Of a stretch of DNA of 64,000 nucleotides, positions 8,825-17,423 are shown in pieces (the stretch's first letter is position 1; the number at the start of each line of letters is the position of its first letter). Location of the stretch: assembly GCA_963677605.2 (NCBI GenBank), contig CAXXDX010000004.1:62001-126000 (forward strand), in the 5' to 3' direction. Source of the stretch: JAGLOK01 sp963677605. GTDB lineage: Bacteria; Bacillota; Clostridia; Christensenellales; UMGS416. Under the pieces are notes generated by a model. That model saw only the letters and a list, made by a program, of their open reading frames with translations. It ran no database searches and was not told the origin of the DNA. The translations under genes were made by a program, and so were the position numbers.

Positions 8825-10540
8825 TTACCTGATATTTCTTTTAAATTCTTTTGACCATTCAATGATCTCTTTTGCATGCGCATCACTATACTGACTGATG
8901 TTGTTTCCGCCGACCAATCGCGATATTTCAACATATCTTTCTTCTTCATCCAAAAGATTAACTTCAGTTTTAGCTTTGTTCTCGTCAGTCTGCTTTTCTA
9001 TATAATGGTGCACATCCGCCATAGCCGCAATCTGGGCTGTATGAGTAACACATATAACTTGATGGTTTCCAGCGATAACAGAAAGCTTTTGAGCAACTAC
9101 AGAAGCCATAAGACCGCTTATGCCTGTATCTATTTCATCAAAGATTATGGTAGGAATGCTGTCGTTTTCCGATGATATGGTTTTAAGCGCAAGCATTATC
9201 CTTGATATTTCTCCGCCTGATGCAATTTTATTAAGAGGTTTCAGTTCTTCACCGGGGTTTGTTGCAATAATAAGCTCAACTTCGTCGGCTCCGTTTTTAT
9301 AAAAAACCAGTTTACCCTCAGCGTCATAATTGCTATTAAATTTCACATCAAATTTCGCATGTTCCATTCCAAGATGAGAAAGCTGATCCATTATGTTTAT
9401 ACAAAGTTCTTTCGACTTCGCTTTTCTGATTTCCGTAATATTAAAAGCTATAGATTTTAAGCTTTGGTAAAGCCCTTCCCTCTTTTTCATTAAGTCTTCA
9501 ATTATAAACTCGTTTTCTTCCAAATCATCTATCTGTTTTTTAACTTCATCTCGATACTGAAGGATTTCTTCTACGCTTGATCCATATTTCCTTTTAAGCT
9601 TGTTTATATCGCTGATTCTTCCCTCAATGCTGTCTAGATTGCCTTCTGAATACGATTCATTATACTTAAGTGAGCGTATCTCCTGTGCGATATCTTCGCT
9701 GTCAATCAAAAGTGATTCCATTCTGTTTGAAAGCTCTGAATAACTGTCAGAAATGGCTGCTAACTCAGCAAGCTGCTTTTTCGCATCTTCCATTATGCCG
9801 ACTATGCCCCCGAACATCTCGCTGTCTCCTAAAAAGGCTGCATAGGCATTGTCAATGTTTTGTTTTATTTTAGCTGCATGCTGCAGTATGTCTCTTTGTT
9901 CCCGAAGCTCGTCATCTTCTCCGGGTTTTAAAGATAGTGCATCAATTTCACCCAGCTGGAAGTTAAGCATATCAAGACGTCTTTTCTTTTCCGCGTCATT
10001 AGTTTCAATTGTGCTTATTCTATTATTTATTGCATTGTATTGTTTTAGTGTGTTTTTATAATCCGCTAGGTATACTTCAAGCTCTTTTTTGCAGAAAGCG
10101 TCAAGTACATTTATGTGGTTTTTAGGATCGAGAAGAGACTGGTGTTCATGCTGACCATGAATATCAATCAGCTCTCCTGTTATTTGGGATAATTGATTAA
10201 GCGTTGCCATTCTGCCGTTTATCCTGCAGAAGTTTCTGCCCTGCGCTGAAATTTCACGCGCTACAAGAAGCTCGCTTTCTTCTGTCTGAAACATTTCATA
10301 AAGAGTTTTTCTAACATTCGGACAGTTTGATATGTCAAACAGAGCCTCAACATAAGCACTGTCGGCTCCGCCTCTTATTAGCGCTCTGTCGGCTCTTTCG
10401 CCTAACACCAGATTCACTGAATCTATAATAATTGATTTTCCTGCGCCTGTTTCACCGGATAGGATGTTCAATCCTTCTCCGAATGTTATCTCTGCGCTTT
10501 CAATTACTGCAATATTCCTAATGGAAAGCTGTAAAAGCAT
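8825..10540 (-). CDS. recN: DNA repair protein RecN
   Basis: SMC-like ATPase acting early at DNA double-strand breaks. At 571 residues it has family length. Walker A G-E-T-G-A-G-K-S is at residues 30-37, a long coiled coil occupies the middle (about 150-370), and the C-terminus carries the A-S-G-G-E-I-S-R-I-M-L-A-L-K signature and F-D-E-I-D-T-G-I-S-G Walker B/D-loop. It follows argR by 8 bp and is the last gene of the nusB-dxs-OLE operon. In spore-forming relatives spoIVB and spo0A come next; here an ABC exporter does. Confidence 0.97.
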   Translation of the reverse strand: MLLQLSIRNIAVIESAEITFGEGLNILSGETGAGKSIIIDSVNLVLGERADRALIRGGADSAYVEALFDISNCPNVRKTLYEMFQTEESELLVAREISAQGRNFCRINGRMATLNQLSQITGELIDIHGQHEHQSLLDPKNHINVLDAFCKKELEVYLADYKNTLKQYNAINNRISTIETNDAEKKRRLDMLNFQLGEIDALSLKPGEDDELREQRDILQHAAKIKQNIDNAYAAFLGDSEMFGGIVGIMEDAKKQLAELAAISDSYSELSNRMESLLIDSEDIAQEIRSLKYNESYSEGNLDSIEGRISDINKLKRKYGSSVEEILQYRDEVKKQIDDLEENEFIIEDLMKKREGLYQSLKSIAFNITEIRKAKSKELCINIMDQLSHLGMEHAKFDVKFNSNYDAEGKLVFYKNGADEVELIIATNPGEELKPLNKIASGGEISRIMLALKTISSENDSIPTIIFDEIDTGISGLMASVVAQKLSVIAGNHQVICVTHTAQIAAMADVHHYIEKQTDENKAKTEVNLLDEEERYVEISRLVGGNNISQYSDAHAKEIIEWSKEFKRNIR

Positions 10541-10548
10541 TAATTACC

Positions 10549-10998
10549 TCAGTCCAATAATTGTTTTAGTTTCTCGCAGATTTCTTCTGCGCTTACGTTT
10601 TCTTTTACAATCATAAAAATCGTATTGTCTCCGGCTATAGTTCCTAAAAACCCATCCCAGTTAAGTGCATCCAATGTCTCAGCCGCAGCATTTGCGGATC
10701 CCGTCATTGTTTTTATCACTATCATAGAGCCTGAGTAATCTATTGAAAGCACAGTATCTGCAAATATTCTAAGATGTCTTGATGATATTCCTGTTGAAGC
10801 CGATGACTGGCTGGCATATTTATAGCCGCCTGTAGCACTGGGAACTTTTATCAGGTTAAGCTCTTTTATATCCCTTGAAACCGTCGCCTGAGTTACGTCC
10901 TGTCCGGCTTGCTTCAACTGATTAGCCAGCTCTTCCTGAGTTTCGATGTTCATGGATTTAATAAGTTCCATAATTAGCACATGTCTTTTATTCTTCAT
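10549..10998 (-). CDS. argR: arginine repressor ArgR/AhrC
   Basis: Arginine-responsive hexameric transcription regulator of 149 residues. The N-terminal winged helix includes the recognition segment Q-A-T-V-S-R-D-I-K-E-L near residue 40. The C-terminal oligomerisation and arginine-binding domain contains the G-T-I-A-G-D-N-T-I-F motif. GGAG precedes the ATG. No arginine genes lie in the window; the position between nadK and recN is the conserved Firmicute location. Confidence 0.96.
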   Translation of the reverse strand: MKNKRHVLIMELIKSMNIETQEELANQLKQAGQDVTQATVSRDIKELNLIKVPSATGGYKYASQSSASTGISSRHLRIFADTVLSIDYSGSMIVIKTMTGSANAAAETLDALNWDGFLGTIAGDNTIFMIVKENVSAEEICEKLKQLLD

Positions 10999-11010
10999 AT
11001 TAAACTCCGC

Positions 11011-11877
11011 TTATTCTATATGCTGAAGCATCTTGTCCCTGAATGCCGCATACATATTTTTTTTATCTATTCTTACAAACTTTGCATATACATCTGCTTT
11101 ATTTATTACTACCTTATATCCTTCCGGAATTTCCCGAGACTGCTGTCCGTCAGCAATAAGCAAGACATCACCTTCTCTGTATTCAGCCACAATTTCAACC
11201 GTTAAGTCATCCGGTGCCACAAATGGCCGCGTATGAAGCGAGTGTGCGCAAATAGGTGTTATTAGCGTACATCTTACTTCCGGCATAACTACAGGCCCTC
11301 CCGCAGACAAAGAATAAGCGGTTGAGCCGGTAGGCGTTGAAACAAGAACGCCGTCAGCGGTAAACGCTTCCATAAGCTTTCCGTCAACAAACACTTTTAT
11401 CTTTATAATCCCTGTTGTTGTGCTGCGCATTATCGCAAACTCATTGATAGCTATATCGACCGATCTTTCATCAGTCCCTTCTATACTTCTGACAGCTCCG
11501 CACAGCGTGTTCCTTTTCTCAACAAAGTAATTGCCTTCAAAATAGCTTCTTACGCCATGCTCCATTGTAGTCTCATCAAGCTCTATTAAAAATCCGCGCC
11601 TTCCAGCATTTATTCCCACTATGTTTATGTCAGTATTAAAAAAAAGCCGTTGCGCCGCAAGAAGCGTACCGTCCCCGCCAACCGAAAAAATCACATCACA
11701 CTTTTCTTTTAAGATTTCTGCGTTTGCATTGTCATTGTGATGCTTTTTTCCGTTTTCAGCTATATAAATTTCTGCATTATAATCTTTAAGCAAGGCTTTT
11801 AGTTTCTCTGAGATTTCCCTGCTCTTTTCTTTGTCGGTATTTAAAAATAATCCGGCTTTAATTTTTCTTGCATTCAT
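11011..11877 (-). CDS. nadK: NAD kinase
   Basis: Phosphorylates NAD to NADP using ATP or polyphosphate. The 288-residue protein shows the diagnostic G-G-D-G-T-L-L motif near residue 67, the N-E-F-A motif in the middle, and the glycine-rich T-P-T-G-S-T-A-Y-S-L-S-A-G-G-P segment. It lies between tlyA and argR in the recN operon; the 90-bp gap to tlyA is AT-rich and shows no clear signal. No strong ribosome site is visible at the chosen ATG, but the N-terminus fits the family. Confidence 0.95.
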   Translation of the reverse strand: MNARKIKAGLFLNTDKEKSREISEKLKALLKDYNAEIYIAENGKKHHNDNANAEILKEKCDVIFSVGGDGTLLAAQRLFFNTDINIVGINAGRRGFLIELDETTMEHGVRSYFEGNYFVEKRNTLCGAVRSIEGTDERSVDIAINEFAIMRSTTTGIIKIKVFVDGKLMEAFTADGVLVSTPTGSTAYSLSAGGPVVMPEVRCTLITPICAHSLHTRPFVAPDDLTVEIVAEYREGDVLLIADGQQSREIPEGYKVVINKADVYAKFVRIDKKNMYAAFRDKMLQHIE

Positions 11878-11967
11878 ATTAAAAGAATTTTATAAAAGCT
11901 TTCTATTTATTCATTCAAATGTATTATAATTCATTATCTTTTTTTGTTCAAATCATAAATACAATAA

Positions 11968-12768
11968 TTAGAAATTTTCAGATGCTTTCTTAATAATCTC
12001 CTGTATTTTTTCTTCGTTTACTTTAGATTCTGAATTTTTTAAAGCATATAAAAGGTATTCAACATTTCCTTTCTGCCCTGTGATTGGAGAATAATCAATA
12101 TCTATTGCTGAAAATGCTGTTTCATCATTCACAAAATCAATGACTTTTTTTATGACTTCGCAATGAACCTTTTTATCCTTAACTATTCCCTTTTTGCCAA
12201 CCTGATCTTTACCAGCTTCAAACTGCGGTTTTATCAGTATAACAATAAGCGCATCGTCATCAGTACACAAATCCATAGCAGGAAGTATCTTTGTCACCGA
12301 TATAAAAGAAACATCGCAGACTGCACCGTTTTTCTTTCCATCAATCATATCAGCGCTTAAGTATCTGGCATTTGTTCTTTCCAGTACCTTTACCCGCTCA
12401 TCGCTTCTGATTTTCCATGCCAGCTGTCCATAGCCGACATCAACACACGTCACATGTTTTGCTCCGTTTTGAAGCAGCACATCGGTGAATCCGCCTGTGG
12501 ATGCTCCGAAATCTATAAATGTTTTGTCTTTCGGATTAATATTGAAAACTTCAAGCGCTTTTTTAAGTTTCAGTGCTCCGCGGCTCACGTACTTAAGAGA
12601 TTCCTTTACTCTTATAACATCGTCGTGTGAAATCATTTGCGAAGGTTTATCGACAGGAACTTCATTCGCAAGAACCATGCCTGCCATTATCATCCTCTGC
12701 GCTTTGCTTCTCGATTCCGCAAGCCCTTTTTCTGTAAGATATGTGTCTATTCTGATTTTATCTGTCAT
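11968..12768 (-). CDS. tlyA: TlyA-family rRNA (cytidine-2'-O)-methyltransferase
   Basis: A 266-residue protein with an N-terminal S4 RNA-binding domain (about residues 5-65) and a C-terminal FtsJ-type SAM methyltransferase domain with F-I-D-F-G-A-S-T-G-G-F-T-D near residue 85. TlyA enzymes methylate 16S and/or 23S rRNA at cytidine 2'-OH in relatives. It starts 1 bp after the dxs stop, so the two are translationally linked, as in Bacillus (yqxC). Confidence 0.94.
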   Translation of the reverse strand: MTDKIRIDTYLTEKGLAESRSKAQRMIMAGMVLANEVPVDKPSQMISHDDVIRVKESLKYVSRGALKLKKALEVFNINPKDKTFIDFGASTGGFTDVLLQNGAKHVTCVDVGYGQLAWKIRSDERVKVLERTNARYLSADMIDGKKNGAVCDVSFISVTKILPAMDLCTDDDALIVILIKPQFEAGKDQVGKKGIVKDKKVHCEVIKKVIDFVNDETAFSAIDIDYSPITGQKGNVEYLLYALKNSESKVNEEKIQEIIKKASENF

Positions 12769-12769
12769 T

Positions 12770-14626
12770 TCACACCATCTTCGAAAGTGTGTCCGCTATG
12801 CTCTGTGTATCAATACCTGCAATTTTATGTAAAGACTCAATGCTTCCATGATTTATGTACTTGTCGGGATAGCCATAGCTTTCAAAATTCATAGTGTTAA
12901 ATCCAAGATTGCACAGCTCTTCAAGAACAGCGCTTCCAAACCCACCCATTTTAACATTGTCCTCGAAAGTAACAATTTTATTATATTTTTCCGAGACTTC
13001 TTTTATGGTTTTGCTGTCTATAGGCTTGATAATGTTCGCATTGAAAACATCTACTTTTTTATATAAGTCATTTTGTCTTACTGCATCCATTACATTTACT
13101 AAAATCCCACCGGAAGCAAAAACTGCAATTTCAGGGTTTTCTGCTTTTGTATATTGATTCCACCCATCGATATCTCTTGGCTTTACAAATGCACGGCTTG
13201 GCATAGATTTAGGAAGAAGAATAACACACGGACGTCTTGAAGCTGTTGATTTTTCAAGCATAACCTGAGCTTCTTCTATGTTTCCCGGAGTATAAACCGT
13301 AAGGTTTGGAATATGTCTTAAGAAAGATACATCAAATACGCCGTGATGAGTCTCGCCGTCAGAGCCTACCACTCCTGAGTTATATGCAACAATTGTAACG
13401 CCGAGATTCTGCATACACATATCATGCAGTATTTGGTCATACGCTCTTTGAAGGAATGTTGAATACACAAAAAACACAGGCTTAAATCCCGCTGCAGCCA
13501 TACCTGAGCACATTGTAACTGCATGCTGTTCTGCTATTCCGACATCAAAAAATCTTTCCGGGAAAAGCTCTTTATATTCACCCAGACCGCAGCCATGCTC
13601 CATTGCGGCAGTTACAGCACAAATATTTGGATCTTTTTCAGCAAGCTTTGCAAGATATCCGCCCATTGCGTTCGGAATCTTGTAGTTTACATGACGCTTT
13701 TCGCCTGTATCCGCATTAAAAGGACTGGTGCTGTGATAATTATCCGGTCTCTCCTCGGCATATTTTACACCTTTTCCTTTTTGTGTTTTTACATGAACCA
13801 AAACAGGCTCTTCGATATATTTAACATGTTCAAATATCTTTTCCAAATCCTGAATGTCATGTCCGTCTACTATTCCATAATATCTGAAGCCCAACTGTTC
13901 AAACATAACGTTGGGTACAAAAACATATCTTATGCCGTTTTTTATGCGCTCAATAAAATGTTTTATAGGCTTTCCGACGATCGGAACCTTGCTCAACCCG
14001 CGCGCTATAGCACCTTTGAGGTTCATATATCCTCGTGCAGAGCGCATGTTTGAAAGAAGTGCCGACACTGCACCTACATTTTCGCTTATGGACATCTCAT
14101 TGTCATTTAAAATGATAATAATCCTTTTGCCGTAATGCCCTGCATCGCTCAGCGCTTCCCAAACCATGCCGCCTGTGAGCGCGCCGTCGCCGATAAGAGC
14201 TACAATGCTGTGGTCTTCATTTGCCAAATCTCTGGCTCTGGCCATTCCAACAGCTGCAGAAATCGCAGTGCTTGAATGCCCTGTGTTAAAAGCGTCATGC
14301 TTGCTCTCTTCTCTTTTGGGAAATCCGCTTAATCCGTTTTCCAAACGTATAGTGTCAAAAAGCTTGTCTCTTCCGGTCAAAATTTTATGTGCATAACACT
14401 GGTGTCCTACATCAAATACAATTTTATCTTCAGAAGAGTTAAATACGCGGTGCAAAGCTATTGTTATTTCAACAACGCCAAGGTTTGAAGCCAAATGCCC
14501 GCCGTTTTTTGCAACTGTATTGGTTATTTTATACCTTAGTTCATCAGCAAGCTGTCTTAATTCGCCTGCTGACATACTTTTAATATTTTCGTAGTTTAGA
14601 TTATTATATGTTATCTTTTTTTCCAT
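12770..14626 (-). CDS. dxs: 1-deoxy-D-xylulose-5-phosphate synthase
   Basis: Thiamine-diphosphate enzyme that condenses pyruvate and glyceraldehyde-3-phosphate, the first step of the MEP isoprenoid pathway. At 618 residues it is full length. It has the ThDP-binding G-D-G-A-L-T-G-G-M-V-W-E-A-L...N-D-N-E-M motif near residues 145-175, the H-C in V-G-H-Q-C-Y, and the transketolase E-Q-H-A-V segment. Its start overlaps the end of oapA by 23 bp. With ispA on the other side of the OLE RNA it supplies prenyl precursors. Confidence 0.98.
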   Translation of the reverse strand: MEKKITYNNLNYENIKSMSAGELRQLADELRYKITNTVAKNGGHLASNLGVVEITIALHRVFNSSEDKIVFDVGHQCYAHKILTGRDKLFDTIRLENGLSGFPKREESKHDAFNTGHSSTAISAAVGMARARDLANEDHSIVALIGDGALTGGMVWEALSDAGHYGKRIIIILNDNEMSISENVGAVSALLSNMRSARGYMNLKGAIARGLSKVPIVGKPIKHFIERIKNGIRYVFVPNVMFEQLGFRYYGIVDGHDIQDLEKIFEHVKYIEEPVLVHVKTQKGKGVKYAEERPDNYHSTSPFNADTGEKRHVNYKIPNAMGGYLAKLAEKDPNICAVTAAMEHGCGLGEYKELFPERFFDVGIAEQHAVTMCSGMAAAGFKPVFFVYSTFLQRAYDQILHDMCMQNLGVTIVAYNSGVVGSDGETHHGVFDVSFLRHIPNLTVYTPGNIEEAQVMLEKSTASRRPCVILLPKSMPSRAFVKPRDIDGWNQYTKAENPEIAVFASGGILVNVMDAVRQNDLYKKVDVFNANIIKPIDSKTIKEVSEKYNKIVTFEDNVKMGGFGSAVLEELCNLGFNTMNFESYGYPDKYINHGSIESLHKIAGIDTQSIADTLSKMV

Positions 14627-15203
14627 TATTCTCTCTTTTAAACTTAAGGTGCAGTATTCTTAATACTCTGCCTACACCTAAAGTGATATCTCTGCTGTGC
14701 CTCATTGCTATGATCTTGCCAAAAGCTTTTCCCGACACAGTAAGGGTGGCAATGACTGCGCTGATTATAACAGCTACAAGTATTTTTGGCAAAGACTCCA
14801 CTTTCTGCATCAAAGAAAGAGTTATTATCGCACCCATTGCACCTGAGATGATTCCGCAGATATCCCCGACGACATCATTGCATATATTGCTGACCATGTC
14901 CGCTTTTTTAATAAGTGAAATCGCTTGAGTCGCACCTGGAATTTTTTTTGATGACATTGACACAAAAGGCTTGAGTTCAGCCGCAGTGACTGAAATTCCT
15001 ATAGTGTCAAATGTTATACCCACTAATATAAAAATAAGTAAAATTAAAATTGCAATCGGCAATGAAACTGACTGAAGAAAAGACTCTGCAACCAAGCTCA
15101 TTGATATTGATAATATAAAAGTAAGGACTACAATCTTAAATACCCAACCGTAAGCCCTTTTTTTTGGAGCGGATTCAGAACCGCTTTCGCTTTTTTTGCT
15201 CAA
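14604..15203 (-). CDS. oapA: OLE RNA-associated membrane protein OapA
   Basis: A 199-residue integral membrane protein whose gene begins 22 nt after the end of the OLE RNA, the diagnostic position for OapA, which anchors OLE ribonucleoprotein at the membrane. Four hydrophobic segments are visible (about residues 21-40, 47-68, 115-133 and 140-158). A D-x-x-x-D element (D110-V-V-G-D114) sits at the start of the third, and the termini are basic. The segments resemble the DUF21/CNNM membrane module of magnesium-handling proteins, a similarity noted for OapA in the literature. Translation appears to start at the TTG at 15201-15203 with AAGG upstream. Its 3' end overlaps dxs. Confidence 0.88.
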   Translation of the reverse strand: MSKKSESGSESAPKKRAYGWVFKIVVLTFILSISMSLVAESFLQSVSLPIAILILLIFILVGITFDTIGISVTAAELKPFVSMSSKKIPGATQAISLIKKADMVSNICNDVVGDICGIISGAMGAIITLSLMQKVESLPKILVAVIISAVIATLTVSGKAFGKIIAMRHSRDITLGVGRVLRILHLKFKRENNGKKDNI

Positions 15204-15225
15204 TTTAATACCTTAAAATATAATT

Positions 15226-15798
15226 AGGTGGCAACATAATGGGTAAACCTTGCGGCATTGGTCCAGCAGGATTTCCCCTAGCGCTTACCTGTTGTCGCCA
15301 ATCAGGCGGTTCCCCATTAAATGCGCAGCTGCCATGTCGCCATGGTCAGGGCTGGATTACCGTTATATCCACACTATAATCCCCATTATGTCAGATCGCT
15401 ACAGTCTAGGAGCTTTCCTCCGCAGCACCTTCCGATTCCTATCCTTTTTTGCAACAGGGGTTTCACCCGGCGATCATCGTCATAAGGAGTGCACTCCTAA
15501 TTCTTATGTTATTCCGAAATCCACCCGAACCACTCAAGGCAGGCTACACTGCACACAGCTTTGTATCACCGCATTACAGGTTTAATCCCGCAAAGTAGTT
15601 TCCCACCTATACGGGTCTCCACGAAAGCTGGGTCAACGCCCGCATGCCGTTGCGGATCGCCCTTCTTTCTTAACTCCCAGCACCAGCCCCCAACTGGGCG
15701 TCGGTAGCCGGCACAAGAAACTTCATCGATTTGCCCTTTAACGGATTTTTAGCCCCGTCTTCGGAAACGGCGTTGCTGACTAGAATACTGCGCCACCT
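15226..15798 (-). ncRNA. ole: OLE (ornate, large, extremophilic) RNA
   Basis: About 573 nt of GC-richer, non-coding, strongly structured sequence between ispA/PAP2 and the oapA-dxs genes, the conserved OLE location. The 5' end AGGUGGC (15792-15798) is complementary to GCCACCU at the 3' end (15226-15232), closing the molecule. Internal hairpins include CCAUG-GCGA-CAUGG (15332-15345), a GCC/GGC stem near 15296-15308, a self-complementary AGGAGUGCACUCCU (15485-15498) and a GGGU/ACCC stem near 15460. Length is close to the roughly 600 nt known for the class. OLE forms a membrane ribonucleoprotein with OapA and is linked to ethanol, cold and magnesium stress in Bacillus halodurans. A plus-strand reading frame here has no codon or family support. 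I assign it from context, size and ends; a covariance search would be decisive. Confidence 0.92.
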
Positions 15799-15804
15799 GA
15801 TGAA

Positions 15805-15833
15805 ATTATATCATATAGGAATTTCTGTTTCAA
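15805..15833 (-). promoter_or_regulatory. promoter of the OLE RNA
   Basis: TTGAAA (15828-15833), exactly 17 nt, TATAAT (15805-15810) on the minus strand. Counting 7 nt on from the -10 box places +1 at 15798, which is the first base of the AGGUGGC closing strand of OLE. OLE and the downstream oapA-dxs-tlyA-nadK-argR-recN genes can thus be transcribed independently of the nusB operon promoter. Confidence 0.82.
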
Positions 15834-15888
15834 TATTTGTAAAATGTACACTAAAAAAATGGTTTTAAATCAAATAATCTATATGTGA

Positions 15889-16347
15889 TTATAATATTAA
15901 AAAGCAATAAACAACTGCCACAGCTATTCCCAGGAGAGCTCCCATAAGAACTTCTATAGGTCTGTGTCCAATCAATTCTTTCAGCTTTTCAACATGGAAT
16001 TCTTTATGTTCGCGAATTTCTTCCATCAGGAAGTTTATAATAGTAGCCTGTTTTCCAGTTTCATATCTTACACCTGCCGCATCGTACATTACAATAGCCG
16101 AAAATATCATGGCAAGAGCAAAAATCGGTGTATCAAAACCTTGCAGTAGACCTATCGTAGATGTTGCGCTCATTATAACCGATGTATGTGAACTAGGCAT
16201 TCCGCTTGATGAAAAAAACATTGAAAACTTAAGTTTCTTCTCTTCTGGATATGAAGTAAATATCTTTAAAAATTGTGCTAGAAACCACGAAATAAGCGCA
16301 GTAATAAAAACTGGGCTTTCTACTATTTTCCAAAATTCTATGTGCAT
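15889..16347 (-). CDS. divergent PAP2 family membrane protein (DUF212)
   Basis: A 152-residue membrane protein of the divergent PAP2/YuiD type, related to phosphatidic acid phosphatases. It shows the family motifs G-M-P-S-S-H-T-S and Y-D-A-A-G-V-R-Y-E-T-G-K-Q, and the C-terminal I-G-H-R-P-I-E-V. Hydrophobic helices surround both motifs. It starts directly after the ispA stop and ends about 90 bp before the OLE RNA, and is inserted relative to the ispA-OLE order of Bacillus. A role with prenyl phosphates is conceivable from context only. Confidence 0.88.
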   Translation of the reverse strand: MHIEFWKIVESPVFITALISWFLAQFLKIFTSYPEEKKLKFSMFFSSSGMPSSHTSVIMSATSTIGLLQGFDTPIFALAMIFSAIVMYDAAGVRYETGKQATIINFLMEEIREHKEFHVEKLKELIGHRPIEVLMGALLGIAVAVVYCFLIL

Positions 16348-17220
16348 CTAGTTCTTCCTTTTTACTATATATTCAGTAAGTGACACAAGATATTCATGTT
16401 CTCTACCTGTTTTCTTAATTATATTTAGGCATTCATCATGTATTTCTTTGGCCTTTTTTTTAGCTCCTTCAAGTCCAAATTCTGAAACATATGTTGTTTT
16501 ATTTTCGAGCTCATCCTTGCCCACTGTTTTTCCCAAAATTTCAGCACTTCCTGTGACATCAAGAATATCATCAGTTATCTGAAAGAGCAAGCCAAATTTA
16601 GCAACAAAATCGCTATAGTATTTCTCTTTGTCTATTAAACCAGCAAGGTATACCATAGGCATAACGCTGGCAGTAAATAATCTGCCGGTTTTTAGCCTGT
16701 GCATAAGTTGGAGCTCCTCGACATTTGATGTGCAGTTAGTTATATCAAGTGTCTGTCCTCCTATCATGCCCGAGACTCCTGCGCATTCTGCAATTAAGGA
16801 CATAGCTTTTATGTATTTTTCGCCATATTCGCTTCTATAATTTTTAAACAGGATCTCAAATGCAAAATTGAGCAAACCATCTCCCGCAAGTATTGCAATA
16901 TCTTCGCCGAATTTAATATGATTTGTAGGCATGCCGCGGCGCATACTGTCATTATCCATAGCAGGAAGGTCATCATGAATAAGAGAATAAGTATGTATCA
17001 TCTCAATAGCGGCACAAAAAGGAAAAGAGGCTTCATCCGGAATGTCAAACTCTCTTGCAAGATATAGCATTATGGCAGGGCGCAATCTTTTCCCTCCGGC
17101 AAATAGCGAGTATTCCATTGCTTCAACAATCTTTCTAGGCGCATCAATATCGCGGAATACTGTTTTAAGATACTCGTCTATATCTTTTTTAAGCATCTCA
17201 TGCTGCTTCTTAAATTCCAT
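16348..17220 (-). CDS. ispA: farnesyl/geranyl diphosphate synthase
   Basis: Trans-isoprenyl diphosphate synthase that elongates dimethylallyl diphosphate with isopentenyl diphosphate. The 290-residue protein has both aspartate-rich motifs: H-D-D-L-P-A-M-D-N-D-x-x-R-R-G and Q-I-T-D-D-I-L-D. The G-G-K-R-L-R-P motif is near residue 43. Its start overlaps the xseB stop by one base. It uses products of the dxs pathway; the chain length is presumed C15. Confidence 0.95.
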   Translation of the reverse strand: MEFKKQHEMLKKDIDEYLKTVFRDIDAPRKIVEAMEYSLFAGGKRLRPAIMLYLAREFDIPDEASFPFCAAIEMIHTYSLIHDDLPAMDNDSMRRGMPTNHIKFGEDIAILAGDGLLNFAFEILFKNYRSEYGEKYIKAMSLIAECAGVSGMIGGQTLDITNCTSNVEELQLMHRLKTGRLFTASVMPMVYLAGLIDKEKYYSDFVAKFGLLFQITDDILDVTGSAEILGKTVGKDELENKTTYVSEFGLEGAKKKAKEIHDECLNIIKKTGREHEYLVSLTEYIVKRKN

Positions 17221-17423
17221 TATTCTTCCTCGTTTTTATCTTCGCCAATCTTTTTAATTCTTAACTTTGCATTGTTTATATATGATTCGCAATCCTTAAT
17301 TATTTCCATTGCACTTTCATATGATTCCAATGACTCTTCAAGAGACAGCTCTCCCGACTCCATTTTGTCAGCCATATTTTCAAGAGCTTTTATCTTTTCT
17401 TCAAAACTGAAATTATCGCTCAT
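17220..17423 (-). CDS. xseB: exodeoxyribonuclease VII small subunit
   Basis: A 67-residue helical subunit with the family pattern F-E-E-K-I-K-A-L-E-N...M-E-S-G-E-L-S-L-E-E-S-L-E-S-Y-E. Binds XseA to form the single-strand-specific exonuclease VII. It overlaps xseA by 11 bp and ispA by 1 bp. The acidic C-terminal tail is typical. Confidence 0.95.
   Translation of the reverse strand: MSDNFSFEEKIKALENMADKMESGELSLEESLESYESAMEIIKDCESYINNAKLRIKKIGEDKNEEE

Noticed and set aside
13523..14053. 176-residue plus-strand frame opposite dxs
   Set aside because: Shadow of the dxs reading frame with no ribosome site and random composition.
15390..15420. GAGGAAAG motif on the minus strand, reminiscent of RNase P RNA
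   Set aside because: The other RNase P conserved blocks (such as ACAGAA) are missing and the locus, length and ends match OLE instead.
15250..15585. 111-residue plus-strand open frame across the OLE region
   Set aside because: No ribosome site, no family sequence, and it runs antisense through a conserved structured RNA.
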